This document shows, in pieces, positions 16,711 to 25,233 of a DNA stretch of 64,000 nucleotides. How positions within the stretch are numbered: the stretch's first letter is position 1; every line of letters begins with the position of its first letter. Location of the stretch: NCBI RefSeq assembly GCF_014298075.1, contig NZ_CP060418.1:1798001-1862000 (forward strand), in the 5' to 3' direction. The translations under genes were made by a program, and so were the position numbers. The stretch comes from Enterobacter sp. JUb54. GTDB lineage: Bacteria > Pseudomonadota > Gammaproteobacteria > Enterobacterales > Enterobacteriaceae. The notes beneath the pieces are model-generated. The model was not told the origin of the DNA. It made no database searches and saw nothing but the letters and a program-made list of their open reading frames with translations.

Positions 16711-17294
16711 TGCGGACCTCCCGTGGTACTCCCGCCAGACTGCACGCCACCGTGCTTATGTTCATGTACGATGATCCCGTTTGACTGCAACACGCCGCCG
16801 GAGTGGATCACATCACCGGCCATCGTCCCTCCATGGGTCAGTTCGAAAGAGCGCGTTTTGAGGTGTTTTGTGCATTCCACCTCCGGCGTGTCTAACGTGA
16901 CGCGGGTTTCTGCCTGAATAAACGCGGTTTTAATGCCGGTCACGGCCAGTGCTCCGGCATCGTCGGCAGCGTCGTAGTGCAGGCGCGCGCCATCCGGTGC
17001 GGTGATGCTGATTTCCAGCAAGCTGCTACCCGTTGCCGGGTTGTCTGCGCTGTATGCCGAACCAATCACAAACGCGTTTTCAGGGTTGCCGCCAGGGCAA
17101 CCGATCCAAACTTGCTCACCGACAGAGGGCGGCAACCAGATGGTGAATGCTCCTGCACGCGTGACGTTCCAGCGGATCCAGGTCGTCAGCAGCCTGCCGG
17201 AGCGAACACGTACCGCTTTTGCATCAGCGCTGATTTGCTCCACCACGCCCTGGCGCAGAATATTTTCAAGCAGGCGCATCAGTTCTGAGTTCAT
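16707..17294 (-). CDS. V: Baseplate spike protein gpV
   Basis: 195 residues (P2 V 211). N-terminal OB-fold region with WIRWNVTRAGAFTIWLPPSVGEQV, then beta-rich needle sequence and an H-x-H-type metal site (EHKHGGVQSGG) near the C-terminus, as in the iron-binding tip of the P2 spike. It pierces the outer membrane at infection. In P2 a separate promoter drives V-G; here V overlaps S by 4 bp, so it belongs to the same long operon as O-S. Confidence 0.95.
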   Translation of the reverse strand: MNSELMRLLENILRQGVVEQISADAKAVRVRSGRLLTTWIRWNVTRAGAFTIWLPPSVGEQVWIGCPGGNPENAFVIGSAYSADNPATGSSLLEISITAPDGARLHYDAADDAGALAVTGIKTAFIQAETRVTLDTPEVECTKHLKTRSFELTHGGTMAGDVIHSGGVLQSNGIIVHEHKHGGVQSGGSTTGGPQ

Positions 17295-17926
17295 GACTCA
17301 CCTCCCAGGCTGCTGATAGCGGCATTTTCCGTAGCTACCAGATCTGCCGGTGTCATGCCCAGCAGTTCGCGTGCCGGGTACTGCGCATAAGCACCCGGGC
17401 CAACTTCGTCTTTGAGGCCGTACTGGTGTATACGGGCAATGCGTGCGGCGATGCCATCAAATCCTACGGTAACGCCGCCCGCGTCCGGTCTGACCTTCAT
17501 AAAACGCAGGGTGCGCAGGCGGGTAAACATCGGCGTTTTTTTGGTCACTGCCTGCGTCGTTGGCTGGGTTTTAATTTCCAGATAGCGCTCGATATCGGCC
17601 CGGTAAAATATGCGGATATCCCGGCGTTTCTCATCAAACCCTGTGATCGTCCGGCCATATTTACCGCGCCCGCCGCGCCAGTTTTTCAGCGCCCGCACCT
17701 CGTTATTCCAGACGAACTTGATCCCCTGTTGGGTGCGGTAAACCTTACGACGGCGCACGGCATAGCCGCTGCCGTCCGGGTTTTTCTGTGACGCGATGCG
17801 GCGCTGCTGACTGCGGCGCACTGCCAGGCCAATTTTGCGCGCGGTACGGGTGCGCCCCGCCGGGCTGACGCCGTCGAGAATGTCCTGAAAGATTTTATCC
17901 AGCCCGCTGAACATGCGATCGCTCAC
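17291..17926 (-). CDS. S: Tail completion protein gpS
   Basis: 211 residues (P2 S 150), phage virion morphogenesis family. The N-terminus (DILDGVSPAGRTRTARKIG) and the C-terminal RIHQYG and YPARELLG segments match. About 60 residues are extra between them, containing basic stretches (RRRKVYRTQQG, GGRGKYGR). Together with R it completes the tail top before joining the head. Confidence 0.93.
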   Translation of the reverse strand: MSDRMFSGLDKIFQDILDGVSPAGRTRTARKIGLAVRRSQQRRIASQKNPDGSGYAVRRRKVYRTQQGIKFVWNNEVRALKNWRGGRGKYGRTITGFDEKRRDIRIFYRADIERYLEIKTQPTTQAVTKKTPMFTRLRTLRFMKVRPDAGGVTVGFDGIAARIARIHQYGLKDEVGPGAYAQYPARELLGMTPADLVATENAAISSLGGES

Positions 17927-18390
17927 GCTCCGGCCTCCTGAAGCATGCCTTCAAATACCAGCCCCCAGCCAGTTGCGTGAGGTGTCAGCACGCGCGGGCG
18001 CGGCTCCGGCAAATGCTCGGCATATGGCACACCGTTTTCATCCAGCTGCACCAGTACCCGCTGACGCACCGGCAGCTCAAACATCAGATCGGCGGTGTCA
18101 TCGTTGTTAATCAGCGTGGTGAATTTAATCTGCTGGTTTTTATCGGGGTTCAGCAGCAGATCGGGCTGATTAAACCAGAGCCAGGCCATCAGCGGCAGCG
18201 TGAAGTCGTCAATGCTCCCGGCGTAGTTCATGACGAACAGCACCAGAGAATAGCGATACATGAAAGACGACGTTTCACCGGTGGTTTCAATGCCGCCCTC
18301 TTCAACGAACACCGTCCAGGCTTCCGGGTTCGCCCGGCACCAGGTATTTGCCTTTTCGATCGCGGCACGCAGTGTGTTTATCTTCAGCAT
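17923..18390 (-). CDS. R: Tail completion protein gpR
   Basis: 155 residues (P2 R 155). It begins MLKINTLRAAIEKANTWCRA and contains the conserved YSLVLFVMNYAGSIDDFTLP and LLAWLWFNQPDLL-like segment. It overlaps S by 4 bp (ATGA) and follows the LysC stop directly. Confidence 0.94.
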   Translation of the reverse strand: MLKINTLRAAIEKANTWCRANPEAWTVFVEEGGIETTGETSSFMYRYSLVLFVMNYAGSIDDFTLPLMAWLWFNQPDLLLNPDKNQQIKFTTLINNDDTADLMFELPVRQRVLVQLDENGVPYAEHLPEPRPRVLTPHATGWGLVFEGMLQEAGA

Positions 18391-18726
18391 TTATGGCTCC
18401 TTACGGGTGTTCTGGCGCAGACTGTCCCACTGGCGGATCGCTGCTTTGTCGGCATTGCAGGAATCAAGCGCATCAAGCAACCTGTCACTGAATATCGCCA
18501 CCGCGCCCCATGTCACGGGCTCATCCAGCGCCGGTGATGGTGTCTCCTCGGTCAGGCTCTCCGGGACGGGTTCACGGATCAGTTGAATGACCGGTGCGGG
18601 CGGTGCGTTTTTGCAGGCTGCGACTGACAGCGTCAGGCACACGATTAACAGCGCACGTGTCACCGTTGAATGCGGCCTGCATTGCTTCGCGTCGTCGCTC
18701 CCCTTCTGCATTACGCTGTTGCTCAC
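18391..18726 (-). CDS. lysC: Spanin outer-membrane lipoprotein (LysC / Rz1-like)
   Basis: 111 residues as drawn. A basic N-terminus and hydrophobic stretch end in the lipobox LSVAAC. The mature part begins with a proline-rich segment (KNAPPAPVIQL), as in Rz1. It overlaps the LysB frame by about 155 bp out of phase, the usual P2 arrangement. The true start could be the inner ATG at 18711. With LysB it forms the complex that fuses inner and outer membranes in the last lysis step. Confidence 0.88.
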   Translation of the reverse strand: MSNSVMQKGSDDAKQCRPHSTVTRALLIVCLTLSVAACKNAPPAPVIQLIREPVPESLTEETPSPALDEPVTWGAVAIFSDRLLDALDSCNADKAAIRQWDSLRQNTRKEP

Positions 18727-18916
18727 GTGCTTTTACCTCTGCCAGTAACTTATGGGTCTGTATCGCGGTCGCCTGTACTTCCTGAATGACCTGGTCGTAA
18801 CCGGTCGCCGTTTCAGCCAGGAGCTTGTTAAGGGTGCGGGCCTCGATCAGTTGGTCGGTCTGCCACCAGACTGCGGCCAGCAGAATAAGCATCACAATCA
18901 CACTGCCCGCCCTCAT
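18572..18916 (-). CDS. lysB: Spanin inner-membrane subunit (LysB / Rz-like)
   Basis: 114 residues from MRAGSVIVML. One N-terminal membrane anchor (VIVMLILLAAVWW) is followed by a long charged coiled coil (QVIQEVQATAIQTHKLLAEV, KAREQQRNAEGERRRE). The start at 18916 forms an ATGA overlap with the lysozyme stop; a longer start at 18943 is possible but lacks support. It partners LysC. P2 lysA (antiholin) is not seen between this gene and lysozyme. Confidence 0.9.
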   Translation of the reverse strand: MRAGSVIVMLILLAAVWWQTDQLIEARTLNKLLAETATGYDQVIQEVQATAIQTHKLLAEVKAREQQRNAEGERRREAMQAAFNGDTCAVNRVPDAVSRSLQKRTARTGHSTDP

Positions 18917-19458
18917 GACGGCGTACTCAGGCCCAGCAGGCACCAGGCTTTAAAATCATTACGCCGGTTAACCAGCCCGAGGGAGCGCTTACCGCCCGCA
19001 TAGACAAAATCAGTCAGCCTGTTGCACATCTGCGGCCATTGTCTGGCCTGGGCATGCTTCCAGATCGTGGTTCTCTGCTTGCGTCCGTTCTTATCGGTGA
19101 ACCACATCAGCCCGGTGCAGCCCAGATTCAGGGCCGCATCCGTCATGGCCTCAAAGGTGAGCTGCGGCATGTCGGCACCGTGGAAATTGTTATTGATGCA
19201 GTTTTCAGCCCGTTGCAGATCGTTAACCCAACGCCGCGCTATTTCCTGGTTGCTGTATTCGCGGTTTTCCACGCCACCCGTGGAACCAATGCCCACCGTC
19301 AGCACCCCTGCCGTGCAGTAATAAGGCGTGCTGCGGCAGTCTTCCCAACCGGCGATCTTCTGCTGCCCTTCTTTCGACGTTCTGACGCTCCCGGGCGCCA
19401 GCGAAATGCCCAGGACCACAATCACCGCAATTGAACATTTTTTGATGATGTTCTTCAT
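18913..19458 (-). CDS. SAR-type endolysin (phage lysozyme, GH24)
   Basis: 181 residues. The N-terminus has a weakly hydrophobic, glycine/serine-containing segment (CSIAVIVVLGISLAPGS) typical of signal-arrest-release export. The catalytic triad is visible as E-8x-C-5x-T in GWEDCRSTPYYCTAGVLT, where Cys replaces the usual Asp, as in other SAR lysozymes such as those of P1 and P21. P2 K is a cytosolic lysozyme of 165 residues, so this cassette is of a different lysis type. It lies between holin and spanin genes, overlapping both by 4 bp. Confidence 0.92.
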   Translation of the reverse strand: MKNIIKKCSIAVIVVLGISLAPGSVRTSKEGQQKIAGWEDCRSTPYYCTAGVLTVGIGSTGGVENREYSNQEIARRWVNDLQRAENCINNNFHGADMPQLTFEAMTDAALNLGCTGLMWFTDKNGRKQRTTIWKHAQARQWPQMCNRLTDFVYAGGKRSLGLVNRRNDFKAWCLLGLSTPS

Positions 19459-19739
19459 GCCGGTTTGTCTCCGTGCAGTTGCTCCAGCAGCTGCCGTTCG
19501 CGGTCCGACAGGTTGCGGGTTTCAGCCTGGCGGAGAATCTGCTCGATCAAGTCGTTGCGGCGCTGGCTGGCCTGCTCAATGCGGCGGCGATGAATCGCCA
19601 GCCGGACGGCGGAAACAATCCCCAGAAGAAGGCCAGCCAGCGCCAGCTTTTCGCTGACGGTCATCACGCCCACACCGGTCACCAGGGCGGATGTTGCAAA
19701 CGCAAAATATTCGTTAATACGATCCAGAGTCATTCCCAT
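19455..19739 (-). CDS. Holin
   Basis: 94 residues. Two hydrophobic segments (about residues 10-28 YFAFATSALVTGVGVMTVS and 30-48 LALAGLLLGIVSAVRLAI) precede a charged, basic cytoplasmic tail. It sits between tail gene X and the endolysin, the holin position in P2-like phages. The start may be the inner ATG at 19733, which makes an ATGA overlap with the X stop. With a SAR endolysin it may act as a pinholin that collapses the proton motive force; this is inference. Confidence 0.82.
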   Translation of the reverse strand: MGMTLDRINEYFAFATSALVTGVGVMTVSEKLALAGLLLGIVSAVRLAIHRRRIEQASQRRNDLIEQILRQAETRNLSDRERQLLEQLHGDKPA

Positions 19740-19930
19740 AACTGGACGGTTACCCGTTCCACCTCGCTGGTTATCACGGGCATTTCGATCTCCTGCCCGG
19801 CATTCAAAAAAATCTGGTTGCTCAGTCCCGGATTGGCTTCGAGCACCTTCTCCGTGACACCTGCGGTTTTGCCGTAATGACGCCAGCAGAGCTGATCAAC
19901 CGTGTCGTTTTGCAGCGCCCTGACTTTCAT
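19730..19930 (-). CDS. X: Tail protein gpX
   Basis: 66 residues (P2 X 67), LysM-like tail protein X family: VDQLCWRHYGKTAGVTEKVL and NPGLSNQIFLNAGQEIEMP. It starts at the L stop. Required for P2 tail synthesis. Confidence 0.94.
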   Translation of the reverse strand: MKVRALQNDTVDQLCWRHYGKTAGVTEKVLEANPGLSNQIFLNAGQEIEMPVITSEVERVTVQLWE

Positions 19931-20445
19931 CAGAACAACTCCGCATAGATACGGGCTTCTTCCCGGATATCTGAAATACTCCAGCGCCCGTCCCGCCAGA
20001 GATCGTCTATTTGCCTGTCCAGGGCCTCCGCATCCTTGTCGCCCTTTGGCGTGGTGCCGACGTCCCTGTAACCTTCCAGTACGCTGGCGCGCGTGAAGGA
20101 GTAGACCGCGCGCCGGAAGCGATAAACTTTTGCGCTTTCGCCGTTAATCTGCTCGACAGGTTCACCGGCGGAAGTCAGCAGTACAGAAGCCAGCGATTCA
20201 GCGCCTTCCGCTTCTCTTTGCTTACGCCAGTCTTTCAGCTGATCCGCGACATGCAGCGCGGCCTCCGTTGCCATATGCATTAATCGCGATGTTGTAATGT
20301 CACCGGCGATGCGGGCAGCGAGGCGCAGATCGTGGAGTTTTACCGTCGGCCAGAAAGTGCCGATGGCAATCTGTGCGCCGCCGTCGTCCACGTCTGTCAC
20401 ATCACTTTCAGCAGGTCTGACGGGGCGTTGTGCGATAAAACTCAT
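19930..20445 (-). CDS. L: Head completion/stabilisation protein gpL
   Basis: 171 residues (P2 L 169). It contains IGTFWPTVKLHDLRLAARI, a family signature, and the end SDIREEARIYAELF. It completes filled heads before tail joining. 112 bp separate it from M; I see a GC-rich hairpin there (GCGCC/GGCGC near 20517-20532) but no recognisable promoter. Confidence 0.94.
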   Translation of the reverse strand: MSFIAQRPVRPAESDVTDVDDGGAQIAIGTFWPTVKLHDLRLAARIAGDITTSRLMHMATEAALHVADQLKDWRKQREAEGAESLASVLLTSAGEPVEQINGESAKVYRFRRAVYSFTRASVLEGYRDVGTTPKGDKDAEALDRQIDDLWRDGRWSISDIREEARIYAELF

Positions 20446-20557
20446 CGTCGTTTCTCCGGTAGGTCAGGCGGTGGGCGTCCGGTAAAAAGACCGCATTACG
20501 GGCAGATCGCCGGACGCGCCGCCTGTGGCGCGGGGCCAGTTCATTACGCTCAGGCGT

Positions 20558-21415
20558 TTACTTTGTGGCTATTTTCGTTGTCTTTTTTGCCGCCGTTCTG
20601 CGGGTAGCGGCTTTTGTTCCCGTCGCCGCTTTCGCCTGCTTGCGCGTTCGCGTTGTTTTTTCCGCTGCGGGTGTCTCTACTGTGGTGGCGCCGCTGAATG
20701 AAGTCTCATCGACGGCATCATCGCCCGTCACGCTGGTCTGCGGCGCCTTCTTCAAAGCGCTGACCAGAGAGGCGATCTCCCGTTTCACGCCTGCGCCCGG
20801 GTTCAGGCTCATGGCCTCCCGGAAGAGCTTCAACGCTTCGCCTTTGGTTTCCGCGTCTTCCGTGTCACGACGGCAAAACGCCCTCACCTTGCACAGCTTC
20901 GCGCGGACCTCATCCGGCATGTCACTGTCAGCCACAATGTCGGCCAGCTCGTCCAGCATGGCGATATAGCCTGACAAATCGGCTCCGGCGTCCGTGGTGG
21001 CGAGGTTCAGAATGGGATTGCAGATTTCTTCGGTCAGCACCGTGGGTGCCGGGCGGCGATAGTTGTCATCCGGCATGCTCAGGCCATGCTTAACGACATA
21101 GCGCCCGATGCGCAGCGCCAGTGCATAGTCGGAGCAGTCCACCGCCCAAACCATCAGCGTAGTGATAACCGGATCGGCGCGTCCGCTGTCGCCCTCGATA
21201 GTTCCGTCAATCCATCCCTGAAACTCAGGAAGGATGCTGGCCTTTACAGCAGCCTTCGCCTGGCGGGACTGGATCTGGCTCAGCGAGGATTTATGCATAT
21301 GCAGGCGAAAGAGGATCTGCTCATGCGCGGTGCGCGTCTCCGCGTCACGCTCATCACTGATGCCCCGCCTCTCTGCCATGACCTTCTGAAAGTGTCTTTG
21401 TGCCGGTGTCAGCAT
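20558..21415 (-). CDS. M: Terminase small/endonuclease subunit gpM with a lysine/alanine-rich tail
   Basis: 285 residues from MLTPAQRHFQKVMAERR (P2 M 247 begins MLTPAQRHF too). AGGAGA lies 8 nt upstream of this ATG, so longer starts are rejected. The core has WIDGTIEGDSGRADPVITTL-like P2 sequence. The C-terminus adds about 40 residues rich in Lys, Ala, Thr and Arg (RTRKQAKAATGTKAATRR), resembling a histone-H1-like DNA-binding tail. With P it cuts cos and packages DNA. Confidence 0.93.
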   Translation of the reverse strand: MLTPAQRHFQKVMAERRGISDERDAETRTAHEQILFRLHMHKSSLSQIQSRQAKAAVKASILPEFQGWIDGTIEGDSGRADPVITTLMVWAVDCSDYALALRIGRYVVKHGLSMPDDNYRRPAPTVLTEEICNPILNLATTDAGADLSGYIAMLDELADIVADSDMPDEVRAKLCKVRAFCRRDTEDAETKGEALKLFREAMSLNPGAGVKREIASLVSALKKAPQTSVTGDDAVDETSFSGATTVETPAAEKTTRTRKQAKAATGTKAATRRTAAKKTTKIATK

Positions 21416-21464
21416 GGGTTCATTCTCCTGGGCGGGCTTGCTGCCCGCCATGTGATGGGGATTA

Positions 21465-22499
21465 TCAGGCGAATGTCACGCCGTCGATCATGGCAATCAT
21501 GCCGTACTCTTCAATGACATAGTCATCATTGCTGGACTGGTAAGTCGCCACGCGGTTGTAGTGCGGCTCTTCCCGGATAGAGCGACGTAGGGAGCCTTTC
21601 TGGTAGTACACAGAGAGGTTTTTCAGGTTGGTGATGAGTACGACATCTTCAGGAATACCCGGGACAAAGACCGTCGGCAGACCGCCGATCTTTTCCTGGC
21701 TGACAATGAGCTGCGCAGCCAGCAGTTCGGTATTCGGATTGGTCTGGCTGAGCGCGTTCACTTTCGGCAGGTTAACTTTCAGCAGCAGATCGGAAGAGAG
21801 CACGGTGACCAGACCAGGGGTACGGCGGAACCATGGATCCATGAGGCTGTGACGTGCATCGAGCACGGCGGCGTCAATATTGCCGTAGGTGCCTGATGCA
21901 ATTACCGCGTTGTTCTCATCGCGGGAAGTCAGCGTGATACCTGGCATAATGCGCTGCGGTGCTTCATCGCGGATCTTTTGCAGCCAGCCCACGCCGCAAT
22001 CCTGCAATAACGGATACGCAGTGCGATCGGAGTTTTCGGAGTAGTGCGTGCCATTGAAGCCAACCATCTGGCGGTCCAGCCCCAGCTGGCGGGCCATGGC
22101 ATTGCTAATCAGTGACTGAAACTCAGGGTGACCGGCCCACGCATCCAGTTCCGCATAGGAAAGTGCATAATCATAGTTGGTTTTGCGGCAGTGGTAGTTC
22201 TGCGGCTCTTTGTTATGGTTCGGCGCCGGGTTGCGGCGGTTGGTGCCATCCGAGCTGTTATTGGTGCTCGCCATCGGCCCTTTACTGCCGATCTTCACTT
22301 TCTGGCCTTCCTGCTCCTTAACCCCAAAGTGGTTAACCTGCTTCATAAAGTCGTCCGACTCCATGGCGGCCTGTTCCAGCTTTTGCTGAATGGTCGGATC
22401 AACGCTAAAGCGGTTGGCAACGGCTGAAGGTGAAACGCCATTCAGTTGCGCCTGACGCACAATATAATTATCAAATAGTTCGCGGGTCTGGTTTTCCAT
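21465..22499 (-). CDS. N: Major capsid protein gpN
   Basis: 344 residues (P2 N 357). It begins MENQTRELFDNYIVRQAQLN and contains ALSYAELDAWAGHPEF, MARQLGLDRQMVGFNG and EDVVLITNLKNLSVYYQKGS, all family hallmarks. The N-terminal part is removed by the gpO protease in P2. It is adjacent to O upstream and M downstream on one transcript. Confidence 0.96.
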   Translation of the reverse strand: MENQTRELFDNYIVRQAQLNGVSPSAVANRFSVDPTIQQKLEQAAMESDDFMKQVNHFGVKEQEGQKVKIGSKGPMASTNNSSDGTNRRNPAPNHNKEPQNYHCRKTNYDYALSYAELDAWAGHPEFQSLISNAMARQLGLDRQMVGFNGTHYSENSDRTAYPLLQDCGVGWLQKIRDEAPQRIMPGITLTSRDENNAVIASGTYGNIDAAVLDARHSLMDPWFRRTPGLVTVLSSDLLLKVNLPKVNALSQTNPNTELLAAQLIVSQEKIGGLPTVFVPGIPEDVVLITNLKNLSVYYQKGSLRRSIREEPHYNRVATYQSSNDDYVIEEYGMIAMIDGVTFA

Positions 22500-22508
22500 G
22501 ATTACCTC

Positions 22509-23348
22509 TTAAAATTCTGCAAGCTGGGTGCTGCTGGCACCGGTAGCCGCCGGCCGCGCGCTGTAATTCTCTGCTGGCTGGAGCTGAAGTTGACTACGCA
22601 AGGCGTTGAGTTCACTGGTCAGTTGCTGAAAAGTGGTTTTGTCCTGCTGGCGTTCCTGCTCCAGGGCACTGAACCGGTCAATCTGATCGGCCTGAGATTG
22701 CGCCACGGCTTCAACAACCTGATGCAGTTGACTGAAGCGCTGATCGTCAGTCTTCTGGCCCTTATTCAGAATGCCCATCATGCGGTTGAACCAGTTGGCG
22801 CCCTCTTCACTGCGCTGGGCGGCCAGCTCGACCACTTCGGCCTCCAGCGCATCAGAGAACAACGGCGCCTCTGCCTGTTGGTTATTGAAGGCCATCACCT
22901 GAGCACGCTGCTGGGCGGCAAATTTGAGGCGCTCAGTCCCCAGGCTTGCCGGCGTGTCTGTCATCGCCAGGCCAACCACGTACGCCTTACCGTTAAGAGC
23001 AAATTGCGGATGCAGCTCAATGCTGGAGTAGACTTTTTTCCCGTCATCAGTGAGCTGCTTCATACGCGTTGATGCGTCGATTTCGGCATACAGCGCAGTG
23101 CGACCAGAAAGCGGACCGTCAGTGATATCTTCAACGCTTAATGCCGCCACATCCCCCATGGCGCCAAAGTCACTGCCCGGATAAGGGGAAAGGTAGTGCT
23201 CTACATTCACGCGGGCGCCGTAAACATCGGGGTTGTAGTTAGCCGCAGCGTCGCGAAGGTGTTCCGAGCGGATCTCGCGCCCGTCAACCGTCGCGCCAGA
23301 AACCGCAACACGGAATTTTTTACGGGCTGGTTTAGTGGTGCTGGCCAT
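22509..23348 (-). CDS. O: Capsid scaffolding/maturation protease gpO
   Basis: 279 residues (P2 O 284). The N-terminal half is a serine protease: candidate catalytic residues are the Asp in ATVDGREI, the His in NVEHYL and the Ser in VYSSIEL, the P2 D-H-S order. The C-terminal half is helical scaffold ending in glutamine-rich sequence. It is the first gene of the 12-kb minus-strand late operon and diverges from P across 155 bp holding an Ogr-type box. Confidence 0.95.
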   Translation of the reverse strand: MASTTKPARKKFRVAVSGATVDGREIRSEHLRDAAANYNPDVYGARVNVEHYLSPYPGSDFGAMGDVAALSVEDITDGPLSGRTALYAEIDASTRMKQLTDDGKKVYSSIELHPQFALNGKAYVVGLAMTDTPASLGTERLKFAAQQRAQVMAFNNQQAEAPLFSDALEAEVVELAAQRSEEGANWFNRMMGILNKGQKTDDQRFSQLHQVVEAVAQSQADQIDRFSALEQERQQDKTTFQQLTSELNALRSQLQLQPAENYSARPAATGASSTQLAEF

Positions 23349-23417
23349 GTCGTTTATCCTGTTGGTTTGTGTCAGTCACAGCATCATGGCATTGCGTAAA
23401 AGCCCCGCGCCACGCTG

Positions 23418-23450
23418 TTTTGTTGTCGGAGAACGCCCAGACCTGAAACC
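23418..23450. promoter_or_regulatory. Putative Ogr-binding box of divergent late promoters (O / P)
   Basis: Same 33-bp element as 1709-1741 (26 of 33 identical), with TGT-N12-AGA at 23424-23441. At -55 it predicts a plus-strand start near 23488 (16 nt before P) and a minus-strand start near 23377 (29 nt before O). P2 also has divergent late promoters here. Binding is inferred. Confidence 0.65.
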
Positions 23451-23503
23451 CCGCGCCGCCGTGATCGCGCGCGGGTAATCTCCCTGCTCAAAAGGGGGTG
23501 TGA

Positions 23504-25231
23504 ATGATTCAGGATGCGTTTATTCGATTGCGGGCCAAACAGCTCTACTGGCAGGGGTATCCGCCCGCCGAAATATCCCGGCTGATGGGTATCAACTCCA
23601 ATACGGTGTATTCGTGGAAAAAGCGTGATGAGTGGGACGAGACGACACCGATCAAACGGGTCACGCAATCCATTGACACCCGTCTCTGCCAGTTAAGTGC
23701 AAAGGACAATAAAACCGGTGGCGATTTCAAAGAGATCGATCTGTTAACCCGGCAGTTAAAAAAGCTGGATACCGGGCAGAGCACCACCCTCTCTGGCGTT
23801 AATAAAACCAGTCGTCGCAAGAAGAAAAACCATTTCACCGACGAGCAAATAGAAGCGCTGCGCACAAAAATTATTGACTCACTTGCCTGGCATCAGCGCG
23901 GCTGGTACGAACAGCGAGATCAGCGTAACCGGATGATCCTCAAATCGCGCCAGATTGGGGCGACCTGGTACTTTGCCCGCGAGGCACTGCTGGGCGCATT
24001 GAGGACTGATGTTAAACATGACTATCAGCGCAACCAAATCTTCCTTTCAGCATCCCGTAAACAGGCGCTTCAGTTCCGAAACTTTATCCGTAAAGCGGCA
24101 GAAGAGGTGGATGTTGAACTCAAGGGCGGTGAGCAGATTACGCTATCGAATGGCGCAGAGCTGCACTTTCTCGGGACGTCAGCGGCAACCGCGCAGTCTT
24201 ACACCGGCCACCTGCGATTTGATGAGTTTTTCTGGACCGGTAACTTTATCAACCTGCGTAAGGTCGCCGGGGCCATGGCGACGCTAAAGGGATTAACGCG
24301 CACCTACTTCTCCACGCCCTCCAGCGAAAGCCATGAAGCCTATCAGTTCTGGACCGGTGATCGGTGGAATGCAAAGCGGCCTAAAGCGCAGCGTGTTGAT
24401 TTCGATGTGACCTGGAAGAAAACCCATAGCGGCGTGCTGTACCCGGACAAAACGTGGCGGCAGATCGTCACTATTCAGGATGCCATCAACAACGGCTGGG
24501 ACTATACCGACATTGACGAGATCAGGGATGAAAACAGCCCTGATGAATTTGAAAACCTCTACATGTGCGAGTTCGTCAAAGACGGTGAAAGCGCGTTCAA
24601 CCTGAGTCAGTTGCTGGGATGCGGCGTTGACGGATACGACGACTGGCCGGACTGGAAACCTTTCGCTGGGCGCCCTATGGGCCTGCGTGAGGTCTGGCTG
24701 GGTTATGACGCCAACGGCGGCAGTGGTAATGGTGATGCCGGCGCCCTGTCCGTCACCGTCCCTCCCCTGGTGGCCGGAGGGCGGTTCCGCACGATTGAGA
24801 TTCAGCAGCTGCGAGGCCTTGAATTTGAGCAGCAGGCGGCAGTGATCAAGGAGGCAGCAGAACGCTACAACGTCACCCATATCGCCATTGACGGGCAAGG
24901 CATCGGCGAGGCGGTCTGGCAGATTGTTAAAAACTGGTTCCCGGCAGCTATCTGCTACCAGATGAGCCTCTCATCCAAACGCGCTCTGGTCCTGAAAATG
25001 CTGCAGGTGATACGCGCCGGACGCTGGGAATATGATCGCAGCGAGCAAGGCCTGGTCAGAGCCTTTAACGCCGTCCGCAAAGTCGTTACGCCCGGCGGTT
25101 TCATGACGTACGAGACGGACCGGTCACGCGGCGTGAGCCATGGTGATATGGCGTGGGCGACCATGCTTTCGATTATTAATGAACCGCTGGGCCAGGAAAG
25201 TGGCTGCGGTGGTTTCGCGATGGGGTGGTAA
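23504..25231 (+). CDS. P: Terminase large subunit, ATPase gpP
   Basis: 575 residues (P2 P 590). The N-terminus has an HTH-like DNA-recognition segment (GYPPAEISRLMGINSNTVYSW). An ATPase P-loop variant SRQIGATW follows at about residue 148, with the packaging-type segment LRFDEFFW (Walker B region). The C-terminal part has a nuclease-like fold (DGQGIGEAVW). Start at 23504 is preceded by GGGGGTG. It drives DNA into the prohead through Q. Confidence 0.95.
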   Translation: MIQDAFIRLRAKQLYWQGYPPAEISRLMGINSNTVYSWKKRDEWDETTPIKRVTQSIDTRLCQLSAKDNKTGGDFKEIDLLTRQLKKLDTGQSTTLSGVNKTSRRKKKNHFTDEQIEALRTKIIDSLAWHQRGWYEQRDQRNRMILKSRQIGATWYFAREALLGALRTDVKHDYQRNQIFLSASRKQALQFRNFIRKAAEEVDVELKGGEQITLSNGAELHFLGTSAATAQSYTGHLRFDEFFWTGNFINLRKVAGAMATLKGLTRTYFSTPSSESHEAYQFWTGDRWNAKRPKAQRVDFDVTWKKTHSGVLYPDKTWRQIVTIQDAINNGWDYTDIDEIRDENSPDEFENLYMCEFVKDGESAFNLSQLLGCGVDGYDDWPDWKPFAGRPMGLREVWLGYDANGGSGNGDAGALSVTVPPLVAGGRFRTIEIQQLRGLEFEQQAAVIKEAAERYNVTHIAIDGQGIGEAVWQIVKNWFPAAICYQMSLSSKRALVLKMLQVIRAGRWEYDRSEQGLVRAFNAVRKVVTPGGFMTYETDRSRGVSHGDMAWATMLSIINEPLGQESGCGGFAMGW

Positions 25232-25233
25232 CA

